In this document: in pieces, positions 33,444 through 42,757 of the stretch | Position numbering within the stretch: position 1 is the stretch's first letter | How the letters are laid out: every line of letters starts with the position of its first letter | The notes under the pieces: model-generated | Seen by the model: only the letters and a program-made list of their open reading frames with translations | The model's database searches: none | What the model was told of the DNA's origin: nothing | Source of the DNA: Candidatus Mailhella merdavium | GTDB lineage: Bacteria > Desulfobacterota > Desulfovibrionia > Desulfovibrionales > Desulfovibrionaceae | Length of the DNA stretch: 64,000 nt | NCBI GenBank assembly: GCA_019119045.1 | Contig: DWXS01000083.1 | Coordinates: forward strand, 26,244-90,243 | Direction of reading: 5' to 3' | Made by a program: the position numbers and the translations under genes

Positions 33444-34895
33444 TTACGCGTATTCCGCTATGCGGTTGATCAGGGTAAAGCCCAGCACGGATTCCCCCTT
33501 GTCCACAAAGGCCATGGCCGTGACATCCTGCATCAGCCCCTCCTTGCCGCTGATGGCCGCGCCGGGGGTATCGAGCACGCATTCCGGCATGTCCACGGCA
33601 AAGGCGTCGCCTTCCAGCCCCGCGCCGTAGATGCGCACGGGAACGGTGGTGTCCGCGTCAGCGATATCCTGCAGGGAGTCGCTCTCAAGATAGGCGCTCA
33701 TGGACAGGGAAACTTCCGGGTCGCCCTCGGGCATGCGGGTATACTGCAGCCGGTCACCGATGGCGTTTTGCGGCGTAATCCCGAAACTGGCCGAAAAACT
33801 GGCCGTGGCCACGTCGCCCCGGCGCACGCCGTTGATGAACAGCGAGAGATCGGGCTTGTCGATGAACACCTGCGGCAGTTCCACCGGATCGGCGTCCAGC
33901 GCGGAGGAACTGCCGGTTTCACCGCCCGAGGCCACGTCGATGGTCAGCAGAAACTCGCCGTCGCCGCCGGCATCAAAGGAGATGCCGTTGACCTTGCAGT
34001 AGCTGTAGCGCCGATACGGCGAACTGGCCGCGTCTTCATCGAAATCGAAGAACTTTTCCCATGTCTGGGTAGGCTGGCGCTTGGGAAGCTGCCACTCGTG
34101 GCGGTAAAAGACCGGCACGGCCAGCCCGGCGTCAAAGGTTTCCGCTGTATAGGCCGCGGTGATGACGATTTCCGCCGCGCCCACGGAATCGATCACATGC
34201 TCGCCGTCGTAGTTGGTCGTGCCGGAAATGGTGACGCTGTCCCCCGGGCGGAACACATGCGGCACGCCGGAGGCCAGATCCTGCGGCAGCCAGATTTCAC
34301 TGCCGCCGGGTAGCAGGGGCAGCGCCACCTTGCCGTCTCCCCTGTCCACGGCATCACCCCGGATATCGCAGGCGCGGCCCCGCGTCGCGTGGGCGTCGGA
34401 GGGCGTTTCCGCCACAAAGGGCGCGGTGAAGACAAGGGCGTCCGCGCCGCTGCCCTTGGCCAGCACATAGGTGCCGTCATAGTTGATTGTGCCGTACACG
34501 CTGATCAGATCCCCCGGCACAAAGGGCGAATTTTCCGCAGCCAGCGTAACCGTGCCGTCCTTGTTGTCCTTGACCGCGCCGGCGGAAAGGGCAAGGGGCG
34601 TTTCCTTCGTGGCTGCGGTGGTTCCGCACATGGCCCGGAAAATCAGCCCCATGTGCGGGGAACTGGCGCCCATGGCAACCTGCCCGCTGGGCGAAGGCAG
34701 GCCCCGGAACGGCTTGCCCGCGCCGCGCTTGCCGGTGATGACGCTGCGCTGGTTTTTCGAGGTGCCGGTTTGCAGACTCTCGTTGGCAATGGGGATGACA
34801 TAGCCCGTTCTGACCGGCTGGCCCGGGCATTCCTCGTTGTACAGCACAAGGCGGCTCGAACCGCCCGTGACCTGCGTGAATTGGCCGCAGTGCAT
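33444..34895 (-). CDS. Major tail tube protein
   Basis: 483 residues, matching the larger phage tail tube family: N-terminal GSSRLVLYNEECPG, the central tube fold, and two inserted beta-repeat segments (FVPGDLISVYGTINYDGTYV at about 125 and FRPGDSVTISGTTNYDGEHV at about 215) that are homologous to each other. The repeats probably project outward as Ig-like decorations. Followed directly by the chaperone genes. Confidence 0.8.
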   Translation of the reverse strand: MHCGQFTQVTGGSSRLVLYNEECPGQPVRTGYVIPIANESLQTGTSKNQRSVITGKRGAGKPFRGLPSPSGQVAMGASSPHMGLIFRAMCGTTAATKETPLALSAGAVKDNKDGTVTLAAENSPFVPGDLISVYGTINYDGTYVLAKGSGADALVFTAPFVAETPSDAHATRGRACDIRGDAVDRGDGKVALPLLPGGSEIWLPQDLASGVPHVFRPGDSVTISGTTNYDGEHVIDSVGAAEIVITAAYTAETFDAGLAVPVFYRHEWQLPKRQPTQTWEKFFDFDEDAASSPYRRYSYCKVNGISFDAGGDGEFLLTIDVASGGETGSSSALDADPVELPQVFIDKPDLSLFINGVRRGDVATASFSASFGITPQNAIGDRLQYTRMPEGDPEVSLSMSAYLESDSLQDIADADTTVPVRIYGAGLEGDAFAVDMPECVLDTPGAAISGKEGLMQDVTAMAFVDKGESVLGFTLINRIAEYA

Positions 34896-34903
34896 ATGAC
34901 CTC

Positions 34904-35374
34904 CTACAGGCTGCGGCGCGAGCCGATGGGCCGCTGCTCGCGCACGGTGAAATCAAGGGAAAGCTGGAGCAGCGGGTACGCCTCCAGAACAATGTCCGAC
35001 TGCCCCTCCACAGGACGGTAGCAGGGCAGGGCGGCCAGCACGCGCAGAATGTGCGTCTGAAACGCCTCAACCAGATGCAGGCCGTCCATGACTTCGAGAT
35101 TCTCCACACGGATGAATCCGTCCCGGCGCAGGCCCAGCACCATGCCCACCTTGTGCGGCAGGCTGTAATCCGACTCCGCCGCGCCTGTTCCCTCGGGGAT
35201 GATGGCGATAAAGGGCGCATCGCGCTCCGAAGGGGGGCGGCGGAAATTTATGCCGACGCAGATGACCGGCGCTCGGCCGAACTGTTTTTCTGACCAGTCT
35301 TTCAGTGATGCGTCGGCGCGCAGGGCGGTCGCCCAGGTAAGGGCAATGCTGTAGGGGGTAAGTCGGGGAATCAT
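34904..35374 (-). CDS. Tail terminator-like protein (gpU position)
   Basis: 156 residues just before the tail tube gene. Mixed alpha/beta with PVICVGINFRRPPSERDAPF and LPHKVGMVLGL; the end (IVLEAYPLLQLSLDFTVRE) is a beta strand pair as in tail terminators. Function assigned mainly by position. Confidence 0.6.
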   Translation of the reverse strand: MIPRLTPYSIALTWATALRADASLKDWSEKQFGRAPVICVGINFRRPPSERDAPFIAIIPEGTGAAESDYSLPHKVGMVLGLRRDGFIRVENLEVMDGLHLVEAFQTHILRVLAALPCYRPVEGQSDIVLEAYPLLQLSLDFTVREQRPIGSRRSL

Positions 35375-35382
35375 GGTTTACC

Positions 35383-36189
35383 TCAGTGATGCGGACCCTT
35401 ATGACTTGTGGTCATGCCCGGCTTGAGTCTGGACGCTCCGGAAATCAGCAGTTCCTGCATCTTGGCAATGACATAACTCACCATGTACGGCTGTTCGGCG
35501 CGAAAAATGGGGTAAATCAGAGGGCGCTTGGGATGTACGATGCTTTTCTTTGAGGACAGGGGGACCCCGGCCGCCCAGTATAAACGGCGCATTTCCGGCG
35601 TAATTTCCTGCGGGCCGCTGTGAAAATATCCGTCTTTCCCTCGCCACTGACCACCCTGCACCGCAGCCAGATAAATCGCGGCGCTTTTCGATACCGCTCC
35701 GATTTCAAAAGCGTATTTCTTTGTCTTTTTGTATCTGATGGCTCTCACCAGACGCCCGCCCATGGCTTTTTCATTTCTCTGAAAGCTTGAGCCGCCTTTC
35801 CAGCGATCCATCATGTTTTCCTTGTGTTCTAATTCAACGCCAAGAAGCCGTTTTTTCAGTTTCAGTTTGTCATAGTTTTTGCCGTAGGCTCCACTGCGTG
35901 CCCAGTCCAGACGACGATAGCGGTGAACCCGTGAGGTTTCCTGTATAACCGTACCCGCCGCATTTCCCCTGGTCATCGCAACCTGAATGACATTCTTGAG
36001 ATGCCAGGACAGGCTGGACAAAGCTGCGGAAAATGTTTGCGGAAAACGTCGGGATAAGGCCGTCAGCTCCGGCGTGGCTTCATCAATGATGGAAATGACA
36101 GTATGTCCTCTGCCGCCCATGCCGAAGGTGTTGAATGAGTAAAAATCTTCCGGCGCATTTTTCCACTCGGTGAATCTGCTTCTTGCCAT
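35383..36189 (-). CDS. Minor tail/completion protein (gpZ position)
   Basis: 268 residues rich in basic and aromatic residues (RVHRYRRLDWARSGAYGKNY, HPKRPLIYPIFRAEQPYMV). It lies between the head-tail adaptor and the terminator, where lambda gpZ is found. No motif proves the role. Confidence 0.6.
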   Translation of the reverse strand: MARSRFTEWKNAPEDFYSFNTFGMGGRGHTVISIIDEATPELTALSRRFPQTFSAALSSLSWHLKNVIQVAMTRGNAAGTVIQETSRVHRYRRLDWARSGAYGKNYDKLKLKKRLLGVELEHKENMMDRWKGGSSFQRNEKAMGGRLVRAIRYKKTKKYAFEIGAVSKSAAIYLAAVQGGQWRGKDGYFHSGPQEITPEMRRLYWAAGVPLSSKKSIVHPKRPLIYPIFRAEQPYMVSYVIAKMQELLISGASRLKPGMTTSHKGPHH

Positions 36190-36193
36190 TTCA

Positions 36194-36574
36194 CTAGCCT
36201 CCGCTTGTCCCCCTGCTCATATCCTGCTCGGAGCGGCAGAGCATGCGCCGCCCGAAGGTCTGCCCCCGCTCGCGCAGGGGCAGTGAATATTCGATGCGCC
36301 ATACCCGGGAGTCCGAGTCCAGAAAGCAGGTTTCACCGTCCGTGATTTCCGGCAGATCGTCGGCCATGGCATAGGCCACGGCGTAGCGCGCACCGTCCGG
36401 CATGACGCGTCCCTCGGCCCATGCGGGCACGGAAGAGCCGTGGTCATGCACGAACAGCAGGGCGCGGGGATAGCCGCCATGATCCATATCCAGCGGCATG
36501 ACGGGGGAGTCGGTGAAAACGGCCTCTTCCCCCACGTCCGCGATGATGGCGGCCAGCCCCGCGGCGGCGCTCAC
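36194..36574 (-). CDS. Head-tail joining protein
   Basis: 126 residues, GTG start overlapping the preceding stop (GTGTGAGC). The C-terminal half (CFLDSDSRVWRIEYSLPLRERG) has the beta pattern of head-tail completion proteins (FII-like). Position before gpZ/gpU-like genes fits. Confidence 0.6.
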   Translation of the reverse strand: MSAAAGLAAIIADVGEEAVFTDSPVMPLDMDHGGYPRALLFVHDHGSSVPAWAEGRVMPDGARYAVAYAMADDLPEITDGETCFLDSDSRVWRIEYSLPLRERGQTFGRRMLCRSEQDMSRGTSGG

Positions 36575-36744
36575 ACGCTGCTCCCTTCAAAGTAATCCGC
36601 GGGATCGCGGGCGGCGGCAAGCTTGGCTTCAAGCTCTTCCGCCGTGATTTCCTCGGTCTCAAGCGTATTGATAATGGCCCGCACGGCGGGGATGCCGTAT
36701 TTCAGGGCCAGTTCCAGCACCCATTCAATGGTTTCTATCTTCAT
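36571..36744 (-). CDS. 57-residue helical phage protein
   Basis: ATG 36744 to TGA 36571, coupled to the joining protein by overlap. Starts MKIETIEWVLELALKYGIPA and continues with an acidic helix (EEITAEELEAKLAAA). Small helical proteins here are common in related phages; function unknown. Confidence 0.6.
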   Translation of the reverse strand: MKIETIEWVLELALKYGIPAVRAIINTLETEEITAEELEAKLAAARDPADYFEGSSV

Positions 36745-36747
36745 GCG

Positions 36748-37161
36748 CTACTCCAGGGCCGGCGTCCTGCTTTCCCAGCCCATGATGTTTTCCACGTCCA
36801 GTTTCAGAGCGGCCGCCAGCGTCAGCAGTTCATTCAGGCGTCCCCTGATCGCTTCAAGCTGCTTCAGCACGTCGCCCCTGTTCTCTTCGCTCTGCGCGTC
36901 CACATAGACGATGAGCGCGTTCATTCCCATCCGCCACGCATCGATGTACATCTGCCCGGCGTCGATCACCCTGTCGCGTCCGGCATTGTCCAGCCTGCCG
37001 CTTTTGTGGGCATCCGCCGCCACCTTCATGGCCGCGTCGTAGGCGGTATACGAGATATCCAGCGTCTGCGCGGCGCGCAGCGCGAATTCCCTGCCGTCAC
37101 AGGCCGTGAGCGGCAGGCACAGCATCAGCGCGGCGCTCAGGGCCACAAGAAAACGTCTCAT
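36748..37161 (-). CDS. Phage lipoprotein, spanin-like candidate
   Basis: 137 residues from ATG 37161 after GAGG. Lipoprotein signal RRFLVALSAALMLCLPLTAC (lipobox LTAC), then a helical periplasmic domain. It follows holin and transglycosylase genes, so an outer-membrane spanin subunit or a lysis accessory is possible, but its length and lack of a partner gene make this uncertain. Confidence 0.6.
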   Translation of the reverse strand: MRRFLVALSAALMLCLPLTACDGREFALRAAQTLDISYTAYDAAMKVAADAHKSGRLDNAGRDRVIDAGQMYIDAWRMGMNALIVYVDAQSEENRGDVLKQLEAIRGRLNELLTLAAALKLDVENIMGWESRTPALE

Positions 37162-37172
37162 GAAAACCTCAA

Positions 37173-37733
37173 TTAAAGCTTGAAAGGTTCGGGCCATGTG
37201 CCGCCCAGTTCCCTGAGCACCTTGGCCGGATATGCAGGATTGCTCACATGCTTGAGACCCTGCACGGCGCCCATGCCGCCGTTGTAGGCGGCGCAGGTTT
37301 CATACCAGCCATAGCTCTTGGCAAAGCAGCGCCGGGCCAGTGAGGCCAGGTGCAGGCAGCCGTATTCAAGGCCGATTTCCGGCTGGCAGAGACGGGACAG
37401 GTACGGTTCCTTGCAGCCGTATTCCCGCGCCACCGCGCCCATGACCTGCATCAGACCCCAGCTTGCCCGCTGGCCCCACCATTCCTGATCGCTGTCTCCG
37501 GCCAGAGCCGTGAACCCGGTGGGCGGCACGGCGGATGCAACTTCCCGCGCGGACATCTCGCGGAAGGGACGGCCCGCGCGGGCGTCAACCACATAGCGGT
37601 ATCCGGGTTCGGGATTCCATGCCCACGTGTTCCCGCCGCTTTCCACCGCAACAATCGCCGCGACGAGCCCGGCAGGCAGAGCATGCTTTCTGGCCGCGTC
37701 GCGGATCTGTTTGTCAAATGTTCCCGTTGTCAT
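37173..37733 (-). CDS. Lytic transglycosylase endolysin (SLT-like)
   Basis: 186 residues from ATG 37733 after GGGAGGG. Catalytic Glu31 in AVESGGN, SWGLMQVM and YNGGMGAV are the three SLT motifs. No signal sequence, so it needs the holin encoded just upstream. Cleaves the glycan strand by forming anhydromuramyl ends. Confidence 0.85.
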   Translation of the reverse strand: MTTGTFDKQIRDAARKHALPAGLVAAIVAVESGGNTWAWNPEPGYRYVVDARAGRPFREMSAREVASAVPPTGFTALAGDSDQEWWGQRASWGLMQVMGAVAREYGCKEPYLSRLCQPEIGLEYGCLHLASLARRCFAKSYGWYETCAAYNGGMGAVQGLKHVSNPAYPAKVLRELGGTWPEPFKL

Positions 37734-38214
37734 TGCAGCCCTCCCGGCTGTTGGCGCATACGCCGTTTTTACAGTTGGTTTCCGGGCATTTGTCGTTGCG
37801 CCATGGACAGAGCCGCACATGCTCGTCCTGCTGTTCGGGCGTCATCATGCTTTTCAGTTCATCAGGCTTGCGGAAATTGACCACGGAAAGCCCCTGCATC
37901 CTGCGGATCAGCATGTCGAAAAGTTTCTGCCCCATGCCGCCGCCCACAAATCCGGCCAGCAGCGTCATTTCCGGCGTAACGTCCGGCATCTGCCCGGCTA
38001 CAAGGGCCGCCACGCAGCCTGCCGTGCCGCTCACCATAGCGGCCACAAACAATGCTCCGGCCCGCTGCCGCCAGTTGCGTTCGTAGTAACTTCGGCCCAT
38101 GTAGCGCACCACGCCCACCGTCGCGCCGACAACGAACAGCGGCAGCAGGGATATGAGCAGCACCCAGTACGGGCCGGAACGCTCCATGCCCTGGCGTATA
38201 TAATCCTGTTCCAT
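37714..38214 (-). CDS. Holin-like membrane protein with Cys-rich tail
   Basis: 166 residues from ATG 38214. Three membrane segments (about 18-38, 58-78, 88-105) in a phage-holin pattern (GLSVVNFRKP after the last). The C-terminal 45 residues are hydrophilic and Cys-rich (LCPWRNDKCPETNCKNGVC), unusual for a holin. Overlaps the transglycosylase start by 20 bases. Confidence 0.7.
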   Translation of the reverse strand: MEQDYIRQGMERSGPYWVLLISLLPLFVVGATVGVVRYMGRSYYERNWRQRAGALFVAAMVSGTAGCVAALVAGQMPDVTPEMTLLAGFVGGGMGQKLFDMLIRRMQGLSVVNFRKPDELKSMMTPEQQDEHVRLCPWRNDKCPETNCKNGVCANSREGCNDNGNI

Positions 38215-38300
38215 GACACCCCTTATGGCTGTCAGCCTGTATGTGGACTTTCCGAACGATGCACGTTCCCCCCGGAAAGTCCCGGCGAAACAGGGGGGAA

Positions 38301-38630
38301 TCATCCCAGCAGCACCTCGATTTCCGTGGCGGATGACGCCGCGTCATAAGCGGCGATGCCCGCCGGGGTATTGGATGATGCCGTTTCCGTAATCTTGCCG
38401 TCAGAAGTCAGATACAGCGGCGTGCCGCGCGTGACTTCACCGGAAAGCGTGCAGGGCAGAACCCACACGCCGGCCAGTTGGATCACGTCTTCGCCGCCTG
38501 CCGGGATATCGTTGACCGCCACGCCGATCCGGGTTGTCCCGAACGCCACGGGGGTTCCGGCAGGGATGACGCTGCCTGTCGAGTTCTTGTACAGCAGCCG
38601 CTTGCCCGGCTGGCGATAGTTCTGGGCCAT
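38301..38630 (-). CDS. DUF2190 capsid decoration protein
   Basis: 109 residues of the DUF2190 family (NYRQPGKRLLYKNSTGSVIP, VWVLPCTLSGEVTRGTPLYL), small beta proteins that cement capsid surfaces. It directly follows the capsid gene. Confidence 0.85.
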   Translation of the reverse strand: MAQNYRQPGKRLLYKNSTGSVIPAGTPVAFGTTRIGVAVNDIPAGGEDVIQLAGVWVLPCTLSGEVTRGTPLYLTSDGKITETASSNTPAGIAAYDAASSATEIEVLLG

Positions 38631-38640
38631 GATGCGCTCC

Positions 38641-40761
38641 TTACGATTTGACGACGCCGGGGTTCTTCAGGGCGCCGCGATAGTCAACCCATCCCGCGCC
38701 CATGACCATCCGCACCTTGTAGCTGATGGCATCCACGCGGAATTCCTCGTGTTCAATGATGTCAGGGGTCTGTTTGCCGTCCAGGAAAGCCACGTCCATG
38801 GTGTTGATCAGCGCCGGATCGGCCAGCAGGAACCACGGTGCGGGCTGGCCTGATGCCGGCTCCAGACGCGGCTCGACCACCAGTTGAAGCCCGGCGTCCT
38901 GCCATACGTTGTAGGTGCCGCTGTTCATCTGGGCCACGGGCATGGCCGTGCTGTTGAGCAGCAGCAGGGCCTGCGTGCGCAGGCTGGGCGGCACGAGAAG
39001 GATGCGGGGGGTGATATCCAGGAAGTCCCCGTCCGGGCCGCGCTGCGTGGTCATCATCTGCCATGCTGCGTCAAGGCTGTCCCCATCGAGCGCCGTGCCC
39101 GTGGAAACCAGATTGCCGTGCCTGGCCGAAAAGACGTTCTGTCCGTCGCTCATCTTCGGGTTGGCCAGCAGCAGGTCATAGACCAGCGATGCCTGCTTGC
39201 GCGCGGCAATGGCCCCGAAATAGCGGGGCAGACGGGCAAACGCGTTCAGATCATCGTTGACCAGCATCTCCCATGACAGATCGAAAATCTTGCCGTACTT
39301 GCGCACGGAATAGCTTTCCATGCTGTCGGCATAGGACCCGTTGCGGTATTCCTCATTTTCCCGCACCAGCTCCAGTTCGCCCAGGGCGGAGAACTGTACG
39401 CCGTATACCTGCCGGAAGTCCGCCACGGAAACGGTGTTGGTCCATGTCGGCCATGTGGGGCGCTGAGCCTGATAGGCCTTGAGCAGCGTCTTGTTCGCCA
39501 CATCAAGGAAAATGGCCTTGAAATCGCTCGTGCTGGATGCCAGCCGGGCGGAAAAGATGCTTCTGGCCACTTCATCCTTGCTCATACGGACGGAATTGCA
39601 GCCCGCGCGTTCCAAGCAGAGCCGGGCAAGCTGCTGCGGTCCCATGTGGGCAAACTCTTCCGCGCCGGGCACGGCTTTGCCCTGTTCCGGCCTTTCTCCC
39701 AGCTGGAGAGCCAGACCCGCCGCGGCCATGCGCCGGAACTTGTCGCCCTCGCTTTCGCCCTCGGCCAGACTCATGCGGTTGATGCGGCCGTTTCCCCTGG
39801 CCAGCTCTTCCAGAACCACCTGCCGGGCCTTGTCCAGCGTGGCTCCTTCCCGACAGAGACGAGCGGACAGTTCCGCGCCCAGCCCCATGCTGTACACCAG
39901 GTCATTGATTTCGGCAGTGCGCCTGCGCTCCCCGGCCAGTGCCGCCCGGACAGCGGCGGACAGGTCCTTGCCTTCATCGCCGCCGTCTTCTCCGTCGCCG
40001 CCGTCACCGGAATCACTCGACGACGCGCTTTCGGCATTCCCGCTGCCCTCGTTGTCGCTCTTGTCGTCCCCGGCGTCATCGCCTTTCTTTTTGTTCCTGT
40101 CCTCCGCCATCTGCGCCAGATGGCGCGCGGCAAACTCCTGCATTTCCTCGTCACTGGCCTCGGGCGGCATGCCCAGGCCTGTCAGGATATCACGCAAATT
40201 CATGCTTCCGCTCCCGGTTTGCGAGGCCAGAGCTCTGGCCTCCGTGTTCTTGTCCGCGCCGAGGGAGACGAAAGAAACTTCGCGCACCTCGGATTCCAGC
40301 CATATGTCAAGCGGGCCTTCCAGTTCCCGTCCGTTGACCGTCTGCTTTTTGCCGCGTTCCAGACGCAGCACCTTCAGCGGATCAACTCCGATGCTGGCTT
40401 CCCATGGGTATCCTTCACGGGCCAGCGCCAGGGCTTCCCTGCCGTCCGGCGTCGCGCCGGAAAAATTGCCCTCGACGTGAAACCCGTTCTCGTCCACGCG
40501 CCATGCTTCGGCCATGCCCACGATGCGATCTCGCTCATGCTCGCGCAGCACGGGGAATCGCGGCTTGGCCGTCATGCCGGAAAGCGAGATGACAAAACGC
40601 CAGCCGTAAAATTCCACCGGCGCTCCGGAATAACCCAGAATGGAGAAACGGGCGGGCGCCGTCGCGCCGTCACTTCCCGCCCCGTCCGCCAGCAGAGCCA
40701 CAGGCGCGGAAAGTTTCGCGCCGCGCCGGTCGTTTTCAGCGAGATCCGCGGTTCTCTTCAT
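38641..40761 (-). CDS. Prohead protease / major capsid protein fusion
   Basis: 706 residues. Residues 1-185 are a prohead-protease-like domain (VLREHERDRIVGMAEAW, EVREVSFVSLGADKNTEARA), followed by an acidic linker and scaffold-like region (about 205-330, GDDAGDDKSDNEGSG), then a capsid domain related to the Mu gpT family (about 395-706, VSVADFRQVYGVQFSALGEL, RYFGAIAARKQASLVYDLLL). Protease, delta/scaffold and shell protein are thus one polypeptide, presumably self-processed during maturation. Overlaps the portal stop by 26 bases. Confidence 0.85.
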   Translation of the reverse strand: MKRTADLAENDRRGAKLSAPVALLADGAGSDGATAPARFSILGYSGAPVEFYGWRFVISLSGMTAKPRFPVLREHERDRIVGMAEAWRVDENGFHVEGNFSGATPDGREALALAREGYPWEASIGVDPLKVLRLERGKKQTVNGRELEGPLDIWLESEVREVSFVSLGADKNTEARALASQTGSGSMNLRDILTGLGMPPEASDEEMQEFAARHLAQMAEDRNKKKGDDAGDDKSDNEGSGNAESASSSDSGDGGDGEDGGDEGKDLSAAVRAALAGERRRTAEINDLVYSMGLGAELSARLCREGATLDKARQVVLEELARGNGRINRMSLAEGESEGDKFRRMAAAGLALQLGERPEQGKAVPGAEEFAHMGPQQLARLCLERAGCNSVRMSKDEVARSIFSARLASSTSDFKAIFLDVANKTLLKAYQAQRPTWPTWTNTVSVADFRQVYGVQFSALGELELVRENEEYRNGSYADSMESYSVRKYGKIFDLSWEMLVNDDLNAFARLPRYFGAIAARKQASLVYDLLLANPKMSDGQNVFSARHGNLVSTGTALDGDSLDAAWQMMTTQRGPDGDFLDITPRILLVPPSLRTQALLLLNSTAMPVAQMNSGTYNVWQDAGLQLVVEPRLEPASGQPAPWFLLADPALINTMDVAFLDGKQTPDIIEHEEFRVDAISYKVRMVMGAGWVDYRGALKNPGVVKS

Positions 40762-42340
40762 TGTCGTCCTCCTGTATGATTTCCCCGCTTCCGCCGTCCA
40801 CGTCCGCGCTCAGTCCGGCCTCTTCCAGCATCTGTTTTTCCTCGGCCAGAGCGGTCACGGTTTCGTCGAAATCGCGGCCTTCTTCGGCGCACAGCTCACG
40901 GCGGCTGATGATGCCCAGCTTGACGCGGGTCTGCGCGGCATTGGCGTCCTTGACCGGATCGACCCAGCTCCAGCCCGGCATCTGCCAGACCACGGGCACG
41001 CGCTCTTCCGATCCCAGGCCGAATGCCTTGCGCCACATGACAAAACGCCGCCATATGGGCGTCATGAGCTTGCGGGCCAGAAAAATCTGCTGCATGCGGT
41101 AGCCGCGCCGCTCTTCAAGCACCGCCTGGCGGGCGGCGGAATAGCTGGCGTCGGAGTAGTCATTGCCGAAACTTTCGTAGCTCATGGCCATGCCTGAACT
41201 TGCTCCGCGCAGGCTGGTCTTGGTGTAATCCGTGTAGTTGTTGGCCGGGCGCCTGTTTTCCACGATCTGGATTTCCTTGCCCGGGGGCAGTTCGTCGATC
41301 CGGCCGGACGAAATGAAGGTATCCATGGAAAGCGCCCGCCCCGCTGTGGTCTGGCCTCCGGCCAGAGGAGCGGGATTCAGGGGCGCGCCGGAAAGGCTGT
41401 TGCCCATGCTTCCCGCGCCGAATTCGCCTGAATCCTTGAGGAATATGGCGAATGCCGCTGCCAGCCGGGCCGCTATCTGTTCGGAGGTCTGGTATTCGTC
41501 AAAGTTGTGCATGCCCATGATCACGGCATGCATCCAGCTTACCGGCAGAGTCTGTCCGATGCGATCCGGCTGCATGACCAGACGGCAGTCTTCCGCTTTC
41601 AGACGCAGGGTACGCCCTGCGCCGAAAGCGGGATGCACCGCAGGATCTCGTGTCCAGCCTTCGTCCAGCACGCCGCCGTACAGCGATTCCTCGAAAATAT
41701 GCCACGCCAGCAGATTCCCCCTGCTGTCATATTCCGCGCCGTAGCGGGCGATATTGCCGTTCGGCTGCGGGCCGTGAACGCTCATGTCCAGGGCGTCCAT
41801 ATCCAGCAGTTCCACGCCCAGAGGTACAAGGCCGTCCTTCTGAAAACGCGGTACGGCATAAAAATGCAGAAAAAAGCCGCCATCGAGCCACAGATGACGC
41901 AGGGCCAGCTGCTGAATCATCCATATGTCGTTTTCTTCGGCCCAGTCCTTCCAGTCGTTCTCCAGCGCCCCGCATGCCGCGCAGTCCCGGGCGCCCGTCG
42001 CGTCGCGGTGCTGTGCCTGCGGCGTCAGACCGCTGTACACCACGTTGGCCACAATCTTGCGCAGTGCGCCTGAAATATTGCCGTTGTCGCGCACCATGGC
42101 CCGGGCCCGGGCGCGGATGATGCGCGCGTCACGCGCCAGCATGGGGTCTGCCTTGCCGTCACGCGGCAGCCAGCGCCCGTTGGGGCCGTCCCGCCGGGCC
42201 GCGTCGTATCCGATCAGACCGGCTGCCAGCCGGGCATGGCCGGCCAGATAGCGCCCTGCCGCTGCCGGGCTGATGAACGACAGAGGCAGGGCGATAGCGC
42301 GGGCCAGAGCCATGCGGAGGGAAGTCTCCGGCCCGGCCAT
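40736..42340 (-). CDS. Portal protein (lambda gpB family)
   Basis: 534 residues of the lambda-type portal family, with RDNGNISGALRKIVANVVYSG (about 95-115) and YESFGNDYSDASYSAARQAV near residue 390. Forms the dodecameric DNA channel of the head. Start adjoins the gpW-like stop. Confidence 0.9.
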   Translation of the reverse strand: MAGPETSLRMALARAIALPLSFISPAAAGRYLAGHARLAAGLIGYDAARRDGPNGRWLPRDGKADPMLARDARIIRARARAMVRDNGNISGALRKIVANVVYSGLTPQAQHRDATGARDCAACGALENDWKDWAEENDIWMIQQLALRHLWLDGGFFLHFYAVPRFQKDGLVPLGVELLDMDALDMSVHGPQPNGNIARYGAEYDSRGNLLAWHIFEESLYGGVLDEGWTRDPAVHPAFGAGRTLRLKAEDCRLVMQPDRIGQTLPVSWMHAVIMGMHNFDEYQTSEQIAARLAAAFAIFLKDSGEFGAGSMGNSLSGAPLNPAPLAGGQTTAGRALSMDTFISSGRIDELPPGKEIQIVENRRPANNYTDYTKTSLRGASSGMAMSYESFGNDYSDASYSAARQAVLEERRGYRMQQIFLARKLMTPIWRRFVMWRKAFGLGSEERVPVVWQMPGWSWVDPVKDANAAQTRVKLGIISRRELCAEEGRDFDETVTALAEEKQMLEEAGLSADVDGGSGEIIQEDDNEENRGSR

Positions 42341-42579
42341 CAGAACACCACCTGCGTTGACCGGATGCCGCCATAGCCGGCGCCGGAGGAGGTCTGGGCC
42401 ACACGGGCGGAAAGCGCGGCTTCCATGCGGCGCAGCTGGTCAAGATTGGCCAGCGTATAGACCACGCCGTCAATGGTGAAGCTCTGGTGTCCGGTGGTGA
42501 CTCGATATATGGCGTCCCGTACCGCAGCCAGCAGTTCGGCGTCAGTACGGGACGATGGAGTGGTGGTAAGCTGTGTCAT
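42340..42579 (-). CDS. gpW-like head-tail connector protein
   Basis: 79 residues from ATG 42579 (GAGGG upstream). ELLAAVRDAIYRVTTGHQSF and LANLDQLRRMEAAL are the two helices of the gpW fold. Lies between terminase and portal, as in lambda. Confidence 0.8.
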   Translation of the reverse strand: MTQLTTTPSSRTDAELLAAVRDAIYRVTTGHQSFTIDGVVYTLANLDQLRRMEAALSARVAQTSSGAGYGGIRSTQVVF

Positions 42580-42757
42580 GCGGCCCTCGGCATGATGGTA
42601 AAATGCCTTTTGCCTCACCATGCCACAGTTACTTATTTTTGGCTACAAAAATGTAAATTTCAGATATACTGTATATTCATAATTACCTTATAGTCTCCCC
42701 CTCCGGATAAAAAAGCAAAATGTGAAAGATTTGAGACTTGTTCCGGAAATAGGGCCG

